Made by a program: the position numbers and the translations under genes
The notes under the pieces: model-generated
The model's input: only the letters and a program-made list of their open reading frames with translations
What the model was told of the DNA's origin: nothing
Databases searched by the model: none
Shown: one piece after another, positions 34,366 through 41,068 of the stretch
Layout of the letters: the number at the start of each line of letters is the position of its first letter
Position numbering within the stretch: position 1 is the stretch's first letter
DNA from: UBA1715 sp045615765
Lineage (GTDB): Bacteria; Bacteroidota; Bacteroidia; Bacteroidales; UBA1715
Assembly: GCA_045615765.1 (NCBI GenBank)
Contig: JAZLFM010000018.1
Coordinates: forward strand, 1 to 41,068
Reading direction: 5' to 3'
DNA: 41,068 bases

Positions 34366-34550
34366 CGATTCAGCTGCGCGCGTTAAGAAAATCGCCGTAG
34401 GTCGGCGTAAAGAAAAAGACGATTGTTGCGGAGTTTACGGACAACTCATAGTCTTTTTTAGCCGTCCGAAGGTGATTTTTAGCGAAGCAGGTGTTCGGCG
34501 GGGTTCTTTGGTTCTTTCTTGACCTGCAGCAAGAAAGAACAAGAACTTTT
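34366..34550 (+). repeat. GC-richer structured intergenic element
   Basis: This stretch contrasts with the AT-rich surroundings and contains several inverted repeats: cgccg/cggcg at 34393-34407, aaaaagac/gtcttttt at 34413-34458 with tgttg/caac inside, and a perfect 11-base repeat gttctttcttg/caagaaagaac at 34511-34540 with an 8-base loop. The last can be extended past a 2-base bulge. The phrase 'gcggggttctttggttctttc' resembles intergenic repeat sequences I recall from other Bacteroidota. No start codon or coding frame is evident. Confidence 0.5.
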
Positions 34551-34765
34551 ATAAAAAAATGACGAATAAACGTGTAACAAGTCCTGTTGCCAAGATGTAT
34601 ATTATTTCATTAATATCATTTCCTTTCCATCACACCCATCAGAACACCGCAAGTATAGAAGTTATTAACAATAAATATGTCAATAAAAAATCACCATACT
34701 CTATCGGCATATCTATAAAAAAGAACTACCTTGCGGCGATTTTAAAACGTTTTAACAAATCTACA

Positions 34766-36814
34766 ATGAAACATATATCGGAACGCTCTGCGGATAACAT
34801 GCGAATCCTAGCGCTTTCTATGGTTGAGAAAGCAAAATCAGGTCATCCTGGTGGAGCAATGGGCGGAATGGATTTCATTTCTGTTCTATATTCAGAATTC
34901 TTACAATACGATCCAACAGACCTACAATGGGTAAATAGAGACAGATTTTTCCTTGATCCAGGACATATGTCGCCTATGCTCTACTCTACATTATGTATGG
35001 TAGGTTCTCTTTCTATTGAAGATTTAAAAAATTTCCGTCAATGGGGAAGCATTACTGCAGGTCACCCAGAAGTTAATTTCAAAATAGGTATAGAAAACAC
35101 TTCTGGACCTCTTGGCCAAGGACACACTATGGCTGTAGGTGCTGCTATTGCAGAGAAATTCCTTCGTCATCGTTTTGGTGATTGGATGCAACATAAAATC
35201 TACGCTTTCATTTCCGATGGTGGTATTCAAGAAGAAATTTCACAAGGTGCAGGCCGTATTGCTGGTCACCTAGGATTGGACAACTTGATTATGTTCTATG
35301 ACTCTAACGACATTCAACTTTCGACTCATACAGATGCAGTTTCCAGCGAAGACACTGCGAAAAAATATGAATCTTGGGGATGGAGAGTTATCACTATAAA
35401 AGGTAATGACCACGATGAAATTCGCAAGGCATTACAATGGGCCAACGAAAAAACAGATAAACCTTCATTAATTATCGGCAAGACAACTATGGGCAAAGGC
35501 CTACTTGATGCCGAAGGAAATTCTTTTGAAGGAAAAACTTCTACTCACGGTCAACCGGTAAGCAAAGCTGGTGCGTCTGTAGAAAAAACCATCTTGAACT
35601 TAGGTGGAAATCCAGAAGATCCATTTGCTGTATTTGCAGACGTAAAAGAATATTGGGCTAATGTTAATGCAGAAAAAGCAAAAGCTGCACAAAAACGCAA
35701 AGCAGAACAAGCTGCTTGGGAAAAACAAAATCCAGAATTGGCGCAAAAATTTGCTCAATTCCAATCTGGAGAAATGCCTAGCACAATAGATTTTTCTAAA
35801 ATAGAACAAAAAGAAAATATCGCAACTCGTGTTGCATCAAAAACAGTTCTTGGTTATTTCGCAGAGAATATCGAAAATATGATTTGTTCTTCTGCCGATT
35901 TATCAAATAGCGACAACACAGATGGTTTCCTAAAGAAAACCCAAGATATTACAAAAGACGATTTTTCAGGAAAATTCCTTGAAGCTGGTGTTGCTGAATT
36001 AACAATGGCTTCTATTATGAACGGTATCGTTCTTCATGGCGGTATTTTCGCATCATGTGGAACATTCTTCGTATTCTCAGAATACATGAAACCAGCAATG
36101 CGTTTGTCTGCCTTGATGGAATTGCCTGTTAAATACATCTGGACACACGATGCATTCCGTGTTGGCGAAGATGGTCCTACTCACCAACCAATAGAACAAG
36201 AAGCTCAAATTCGCTTGATGGAACAAGTGTATAACCACAGCGGCAAACGTAGTTTCGTTGTTCTTCGTCCAGCTGATGCACAAGAAGCAACTGTTTGTTG
36301 GGAAATTGCAATGAAAACAACAGACCGTCCTTCAGGTTTGATTTTCTCTCGCCAAAACATTAACGATCTTCCTGCAAAGCAAGGTTCTACACGCTACAAA
36401 GACGCACAACAAGCCATTAAAGGTGCATACATCATTAACGAACCTAAAAAAGATGTAGATGTTGTTTTGGTAGCGAACGGTTCTGAAGTAAGTACAATAT
36501 ATGCGGCTTCGCAAATCCTTGAATCAGAACACAAACTTTCTGTACAAGTTGTATCAGCTCCATCAGAAGGTTTATTCAGAGATCAACCTGTAGAATATCA
36601 AGAACAAGTTATTCCATCAAACAAACCTATTTATGGTGTTACCGCAGGACTTTCAACTAACTTACAAGGTTTAGTTGGACCTAAAGGTAAAATTTGGGGA
36701 TTAAACCATTTCGGTTTCTCTGCTCCATATACTGTTTTGGATGAAAAATTCGGTTACACTGCTGAAAATATCGTTAAACAAGTTCTTGCATATTTACAAG
36801 AATATAAAGCATAA
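34766..36814 (+). CDS. tkt: Transketolase
   Basis: Transketolase moves two-carbon units in the pentose phosphate pathway with thiamine diphosphate. The protein has 682 residues from the ATG at 34766 (MKHISERSADNMRILALSMV). An upstream in-frame ATG at 34559 would add 69 residues of no homology, so I rejected it. The N-terminal domain shows 'AKSGHPGGAMGGMDF', 'GPLGQGHTMAVGAAIAEK' and the ThDP-binding 'FISDGGIQEE' followed by 'YDSNDIQLS'. The middle domain has 'EAGVAELTMASIMNGIVLHG' and 'THDAFRVGEDGPTHQPIEQ'. The C-terminal domain has 'VVLVANGSEVSTIYAAS' and ends 'GYTAENIVKQVLAYLQEYK'. A linker of about 40 residues (near 295-345) is rich in Lys, Ala and Gln. It is followed by a perfect terminator. 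Confidence 0.96.
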   Translation: MKHISERSADNMRILALSMVEKAKSGHPGGAMGGMDFISVLYSEFLQYDPTDLQWVNRDRFFLDPGHMSPMLYSTLCMVGSLSIEDLKNFRQWGSITAGHPEVNFKIGIENTSGPLGQGHTMAVGAAIAEKFLRHRFGDWMQHKIYAFISDGGIQEEISQGAGRIAGHLGLDNLIMFYDSNDIQLSTHTDAVSSEDTAKKYESWGWRVITIKGNDHDEIRKALQWANEKTDKPSLIIGKTTMGKGLLDAEGNSFEGKTSTHGQPVSKAGASVEKTILNLGGNPEDPFAVFADVKEYWANVNAEKAKAAQKRKAEQAAWEKQNPELAQKFAQFQSGEMPSTIDFSKIEQKENIATRVASKTVLGYFAENIENMICSSADLSNSDNTDGFLKKTQDITKDDFSGKFLEAGVAELTMASIMNGIVLHGGIFASCGTFFVFSEYMKPAMRLSALMELPVKYIWTHDAFRVGEDGPTHQPIEQEAQIRLMEQVYNHSGKRSFVVLRPADAQEATVCWEIAMKTTDRPSGLIFSRQNINDLPAKQGSTRYKDAQQAIKGAYIINEPKKDVDVVLVANGSEVSTIYAASQILESEHKLSVQVVSAPSEGLFRDQPVEYQEQVIPSNKPIYGVTAGLSTNLQGLVGPKGKIWGLNHFGFSAPYTVLDEKFGYTAENIVKQVLAYLQEYKA

Positions 36815-36834
36815 AAAAGAGCATAATTCTTTAA

Positions 36835-36870
36835 TAGAAAAGCCTGAAGAAAAATCTTCAGGCTTTTCTA
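36835..36870 (+). terminator. Rho-independent terminator of transketolase
   Basis: A perfect 16-base stem (36835-36850 with 36855-36870, arm tagaaaagcctgaaga) has an AAAA loop. The stem's outer tttt and the following ttta form the T-rich side. It lies about 20 bases past the stop codon. Confidence 0.9.
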
Positions 36871-37007
36871 TTTATAATGCATCGAAATAGACAAACAAAA
36901 GTTGTAGTTCCAAGAAAATTCGTAACTTTATACCGATTTTAAAAGTCTTATAATTATAGGGTTTTTAAAACAAATATTGTCTTAAAGAAGAAATTATTAC
37001 TATACAG

Positions 37008-40000
37008 ATGAAACGAAAATTAACACTTGCAATTTCGCTTTTATTTTCAGCCTATTTTTCTATAGGTCAAACATTTACTACTGGAGATTACCAAAAAGCA
37101 CTTTGGATGACAACCCGTTTTTATGGTGCCCAACGAAGTAGCGCAAAAGACCACTCTGTTCCTAACTGGTTGGTTATGGACCATGATGTTGGTTATGACT
37201 TCGACAAAGATGCCGATGGCAGCGTTGACCTTACCGGTGGTTGGTTTGACTGTGGTGACCACGTAAAATTCGGTCAAACAGCATTCTATTCCGCATACAT
37301 TCTTATAAAAGGATATAGTGAGTTCCCAGAAGGTTACGATGACTATTATTCATATGATTACTCTGGTTATCGTGCCGCAAAAGATTTTACTTGGGAAGGT
37401 AAAAAAGGTAAACCCAATGGCATTCCTGATATTTTGGACGAAGTTCGTGCTGCTTGCGAATGGTTTATAAAATGTACACCAAATGCGACTACATTCTACT
37501 CACAAGTTGGTGATGGTAATGCCGACCACCAACAATGGGTAACATCGGTAAAAATGGCAAAATCATCGAAAAGCCAAGGCGGTCAATCCGATGGATCACG
37601 TGCTATAACAAAAAACCCAGCCGACGGTTCAATGCCATCGTTCTGTGCTGCTACATTAGCGATTATGTCAACAGCATACGCCCCATTCGACCCTGATTTT
37701 GCAAAAAAATGTTTGGATCACGCAAAATATGCACTTGCATACGCAAAATCTAACTTAGGTAAAACTGCAGGAGCTGGTAGTTTCTACCCAGCAAATGCAA
37801 GAATGTATGATGATTATGTTTGTGCAAATGCCGAACTATATTGGGCAACCAATGATGCTACATACAAAACAGAAGCTTTAAAATATAAAGGCGAAGTAAA
37901 AGACCACAACTGGCAATTTGGTTACAACAACAATGACGATATTGCGGCTTACAACCTTGCAAAATTAGGAGACAACGACGGATTAGCATTGTTGGAAAAG
38001 TTCATCAAGAACATTTATGTAGGTAAAGCTGACGGTAGCGGCATTTATAAATCATCTGATAACTGGGGAACACTTCGTTATAATGGAAATGCAGCATTTA
38101 TAATGGCTCTATATAATAAACTAAAAGGAGTTACAACATACGATAAATACATCTATGCCAATATTGATTTTATTTTGGGTAACAACTCATCAAAACTTTC
38201 TTATATAGTTGGTTTTGTTCCTAGTTCTGGTTCATACACATACTTTAGCCACCCTCACCACAGAAATGTATATCTTGATGATAGCAATCCATCTGGAAAG
38301 AACTTAAACATTCCTACTCGAAATGTACAATTTGGTTTCTTAGGTGGTGGTAAAGGTTACGATCCTACAACATTGAAAAATGCAGGAACTGCAGACTACG
38401 AAATCACAGAAGGTGGTATTGACTACAATGCCGGTCTTGTTGGTGCATTGGGATATATTGTTTCTAAAAAGGCACCTATCAACCCTAATAAATTCGGACA
38501 CCCTTCACCTGATCTTGGTCCAGAACAAACACTTTGTGGAACAGGCAAGGCTACTATCAATGCTACTGTTGATTTAACAGCACTTGAATCAGGAGAAAAA
38601 ATCACTTACAAATGGTACAAAGGTGAAACTTTACTTTCAGCAAACAACGGAAAAACAAGTATTACTGTTACAGAAGCAGGAACTTACACTTGCGTTGTGG
38701 AAGAAACGGCAAAAGACAAATGGACAACAAAAGGTTCTGTTGTTGTAAGCGCTACCCTACCAGATGTAACAATTGGTAAAGATGCAGCTCTTTGTAAAGA
38801 AACATCGGCTACATTCTCAACAGAAGTAGAAGGAAACGGATTGACATACACTTGGTATAAAGACAACAAAGTTATAGCAGGCGCAACAACTAAATCGTAC
38901 ACTGCATATACCGCTGGTGTTTACAAATTAACAGTAAGCGCTTCGGGATGTACAAGCAAATCTGCTTCGGCAACCGTAACATCTAACCTACCAGAAGTTA
39001 TAAACGACACAATTTGTTCTGCAGGAAAAGCATCATTGTCTGTTAAAACTGCAGGCGACTACGAATGGTATAGCGCAGCAGAAGGTGGAACTGCTTTAGC
39101 AACAGGAACGACATACGCACCTAACATCACAAAAACAACAACATATTATGTTCAGGATGCAGGTTCTATGAATTTTACCGCTGGTCCTAAAAGAACAGAC
39201 TTCAACGGAAAAACAGCTGTAAACTGGGGTGAAATATCTGCAAAATTCCAAACTTCTGCAGCATTACAGATAACCGGAATAGATATATATATTCAAAGTG
39301 CATATAACACAGGCAATCAAACATTTACTGCAACTATAGAAGGCGATGCAAAAACTACAGCCACAACTACAGCAAATGTTTCCGGAACAGGTTGGTTAAC
39401 ACTTTCATTCGAGAAAAATCCTATTACACTTACAAAAGCAGGTAACTATCAATTGAACATAAAACCTTCGAATGCTGCTGTCGGTTTTTATGACAATCCA
39501 GGTGTAAATTACTCATCTTATCAAGGCGACCAAAGCATTATCAAATTTACTGGTGCTTCAAACCAAGCTTCAAGTACATGTTTCCCTGCTTTGTGTAACT
39601 GGATAATTTCATCAGGTTCAACTTGTGCAAGAACTCCTGTATTTGCCATAATAGATCCTAACGCAGACTGTGGTGGAGATACAGAAGCGCCAACTGTACC
39701 AGGCACAATCACAGTTTCAAATATCACAGAAACATCTGCTACTATCTCTTGGGTTAAATCAACAGATAATACAGCAGTAACAGGTTACAATGTATTTGTA
39801 AACGGTACTAAAGTCGGTACTGCTACAACAAACACATACGAGTTAACAAAACTTACCGCAAATACAGAATACACTATTACAGTAAGCGCATTCGACGAAG
39901 CTGAAAACGTATCTGATCTTAGTACTGAAAAATCATTCACTACCCTACAAGCTACAACAAAACAAACAATAGCATTGACAGTAGGTTGGAACTTGATTTC

Positions 40001-40397
40001 ATTCTATGCTTTACCTGAAAATGCAAGCGTAGAAAATGTATTCGGAACTAACATCAACAACATTGCTATCATCAAAAACGACAACGGTTTCTACAAACCA
40101 GGCAAAGCAGAAAACTTGCAAAGCTTAACAGAATTGAAATACGGAGAAGGTTATTTGGTTAAAGTAACAAAAGCATTCTCACTTGCAGTAGAAGGCATCG
40201 CTCCTACTTCAACAACAATTTCATTGAAAGCAGGTTGGAATTTGTTAGGTTATCCAAAAGCAACAGAAGCAACAGCTTCTACAGTATTATCAAAATACAC
40301 TGAGTTAAAAGATTTGAAATCAGCTCAAACAAAATTAACTCCAGGCAAAGGATACTACATCAAAATGACTTCTGATGCAACAATTACAATCAAATAA
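37008..40397 (+). CDS. Secreted multidomain GH9 cellulase/endoglucanase
   Basis: The 1129-residue protein has a signal peptide (residues 1-21). The GH9 catalytic domain (about 22-490) contains 'GGWFDCGDHVKF' (Asp81 and Asp84), 'YFSHPHHRN' (His415-His418 region) and 'DYEITEGGIDYNAGLVGAL' (Glu468). These match the GH9 catalytic motifs, so cleavage of beta-1,4-glucans is likely. Two or three Ig-like domains follow (about 504-582, 583-660, 661-717). A beta-rich domain without recognised name spans 718-886, then a fibronectin type III domain (about 887-978) and two GWNL repeats at the end (984-1066 and 1068-1129). No typical type IX C-terminal sorting domain was seen. The gene stands alone and has its own terminator. 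Confidence 0.93.
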   Translation: MKRKLTLAISLLFSAYFSIGQTFTTGDYQKALWMTTRFYGAQRSSAKDHSVPNWLVMDHDVGYDFDKDADGSVDLTGGWFDCGDHVKFGQTAFYSAYILIKGYSEFPEGYDDYYSYDYSGYRAAKDFTWEGKKGKPNGIPDILDEVRAACEWFIKCTPNATTFYSQVGDGNADHQQWVTSVKMAKSSKSQGGQSDGSRAITKNPADGSMPSFCAATLAIMSTAYAPFDPDFAKKCLDHAKYALAYAKSNLGKTAGAGSFYPANARMYDDYVCANAELYWATNDATYKTEALKYKGEVKDHNWQFGYNNNDDIAAYNLAKLGDNDGLALLEKFIKNIYVGKADGSGIYKSSDNWGTLRYNGNAAFIMALYNKLKGVTTYDKYIYANIDFILGNNSSKLSYIVGFVPSSGSYTYFSHPHHRNVYLDDSNPSGKNLNIPTRNVQFGFLGGGKGYDPTTLKNAGTADYEITEGGIDYNAGLVGALGYIVSKKAPINPNKFGHPSPDLGPEQTLCGTGKATINATVDLTALESGEKITYKWYKGETLLSANNGKTSITVTEAGTYTCVVEETAKDKWTTKGSVVVSATLPDVTIGKDAALCKETSATFSTEVEGNGLTYTWYKDNKVIAGATTKSYTAYTAGVYKLTVSASGCTSKSASATVTSNLPEVINDTICSAGKASLSVKTAGDYEWYSAAEGGTALATGTTYAPNITKTTTYYVQDAGSMNFTAGPKRTDFNGKTAVNWGEISAKFQTSAALQITGIDIYIQSAYNTGNQTFTATIEGDAKTTATTTANVSGTGWLTLSFEKNPITLTKAGNYQLNIKPSNAAVGFYDNPGVNYSSYQGDQSIIKFTGASNQASSTCFPALCNWIISSGSTCARTPVFAIIDPNADCGGDTEAPTVPGTITVSNITETSATISWVKSTDNTAVTGYNVFVNGTKVGTATTNTYELTKLTANTEYTITVSAFDEAENVSDLSTEKSFTTLQATTKQTIALTVGWNLISFYALPENASVENVFGTNINNIAIIKNDNGFYKPGKAENLQSLTELKYGEGYLVKVTKAFSLAVEGIAPTSTTISLKAGWNLLGYPKATEATASTVLSKYTELKDLKSAQTKLTPGKGYYIKMTSDATITIK

Positions 40398-40417
40398 GGC
40401 TATTTAATTGTAAATAC

Positions 40418-40457
40418 AAAGAAAAAGCTCAACGATTTCTCGTTGAGCTTTTTCTTT
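40418..40457. terminator. Bidirectional terminator after the cellulase gene
   Basis: A perfect 18-base stem (40418-40435 with 40440-40457) has a TTTC loop. The arm is aaagaaaaagctcaacga, and the other arm ends in a T-rich run. It lies 21 bases past the cellulase stop and 51 bases past the stop of the convergent gene, so it can serve both. Confidence 0.9.
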
Positions 40458-40474
40458 ACAAAGGTATTTCGTTC

Positions 40475-40505
40475 CGTCATTCTGAGCGATAGCGAAGAAT
40501 CTTTG
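40475..40505 (+). repeat. Dispersed 31-base repeat, copy C
   Basis: The sequence cgtcattctgagcgatagc followed by gaagaatctttg matches copies at 2338-2368 and (reverse) 26038-26069. It ends 3 bases before the stop codon of the specificity-subunit gene. Confidence 0.65.
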
Positions 40506-40507
40506 TT

Positions 40508-41068
40508 TTATATGCCATAAGACGTTTGCGGAGACGCCGCAATCTTAACGTCTTTTTTCTCACCAACAATACTTTTTGTTTCCTGAATCTTTTTATCCGC
40601 ATACAAAACAACATCTTTTATTACAAGTTTTTCAACTGCTTTTATGAATGTTTCCATTATTGCGTAATCTGGTTTACTGTCTTTTGTGGGGAGTTGCATT
40701 TTTATATCAAAACTTTGAGAACTTCTAAGTTTATTTCCGTAATCAAATTTTCCAAAAAGAGATTTGCCCATAGCTGATGCAAAGAATAACATTTCATCTT
40801 TTGAGTAATTTGTATCATCATTCCAATAAACTCCAGTATCATCGCCTGCACCAAAAGCATAATTTCTATAAAAAGTATTTCCAAAAATATCAACTGTAAT
40901 TGAATTTGCAGGAAAAGAAGCTACAGGATTTGAAATATATCCGACAACTCCAGTATTTGTAGTTCCTGACATTACAAAAGGTATAGTTCCTTCTTTTTGA
41001 TCTTCTTTTTTTAATCTTCGTCCTTGTTTAATGTTGTTAAATATTTCTTTAAACTCAAATTCTCCCCA
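40508..41068 (-). CDS. Restriction-modification specificity subunit (HsdS-like), C-terminal part
   Basis: The frame is open from the right edge to its stop at 40508 and shows 187 residues; the N-terminal part lies outside the window. It begins with 'WGEFEFKEIFNNIKQGRRLK', then 'GTIPFVMSGTTNTGVVGYIS', 'FPANSITVDIFGNTFYRN' and 'FGAGDDTGVYWN'. This is a target-recognition-domain pattern of type I and BcgI-like S subunits. It is followed by 'QSFDIKMQLPTKDSKPDYAI' and a C-terminal helix. The sequence-specificity subunit directs a methylase and nuclease to a DNA site. Whether the gene is separate or fused to a methyltransferase cannot be seen. The ATG at 40972 is internal, because the homologous frame continues upstream of it to the window edge. 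Confidence 0.85.
   Translation of the reverse strand, partial: WGEFEFKEIFNNIKQGRRLKKEDQKEGTIPFVMSGTTNTGVVGYISNPVASFPANSITVDIFGNTFYRNYAFGAGDDTGVYWNDDTNYSKDEMLFFASAMGKSLFGKFDYGNKLRSSQSFDIKMQLPTKDSKPDYAIMETFIKAVEKLVIKDVVLYADKKIQETKSIVGEKKDVKIAASPQTSYGI

Noticed and set aside
34393..34458. Possible tRNA or known riboswitch in the structured gap
   Set aside because: No cloverleaf with a CCA-type acceptor or T-loop and no known aptamer core could be drawn; only simple hairpins were found.
34559..34765. 69-residue N-terminal extension of transketolase
   Set aside because: The extension has no homology to the family and the canonical start motif begins at the ATG at 34766.

Overview
This window looks like a chromosomal segment from a low-GC member of the Bacteroidota, probably a Bacteroidales-type anaerobe or facultative anaerobe. 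The support is a complete Na+-translocating NADH:quinone reductase operon, a Bacteroidota-type omega subunit (RpoZ), a PorD-like type IX secretion component between coaBC and recN, matches to the Bacteroidota -7 promoter box (TAnnTTTG), almost no Shine-Dalgarno sequences, and a multidomain GH9 cellulase with Ig-like domains. No tRNA, rRNA, CRISPR array, prophage or insertion sequence was seen.

Left part (1-9.2 kb, all minus strand): two tandem paralogous lipoprotein genes, one running off the left edge; a gap with a dispersed repeat; a DedA-family membrane protein; and nqrABCDEF in canonical order, each unit ending in a clear hairpin terminator.

Middle (9.5-26 kb): a PLP decarboxylase resembling arginine decarboxylase and an orphan ECF sigma factor (plus strand). 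Then comes a minus-strand operon of an RND/MMPL exporter, an NAD-dependent sugar epimerase and a polyprenyl diphosphate synthase. Divergent from it is a plus-strand operon of a GT2 glycosyltransferase, an SpmA/SpmB-like fusion and an EamA transporter. A minus-strand SNF2 helicase-galM pair shares a 100-base divergent control region with truA. A Y-family polymerase coupled to a YolD-like protein follows.

Right part (26.2-41 kb): a tight plus-strand operon bamD-rpoZ-coaBC-porD-recN-esterase-EamA carries envelope assembly, transcription, CoA synthesis, protein secretion and DNA repair genes. coaBC is split by a frame change at a run of ten A residues. A divergent alanine-dehydrogenase-like gene, a structured non-coding stretch, transketolase, a 1129-residue GH9 cellulase, and the C-terminal part of a restriction-modification specificity subunit that runs off the right edge complete the window.

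Most of the content is housekeeping. The most notable observations are the A10 frame break in coaBC, three divergent copies of one short dispersed repeat, the structured island before transketolase, enzymes with substituted catalytic positions (GalM-like, Ald-like), and the unusual duplicated C-terminal module of the cellulase. I found no convincing wholly new multi-gene system; the candidates are ranked in the findings.
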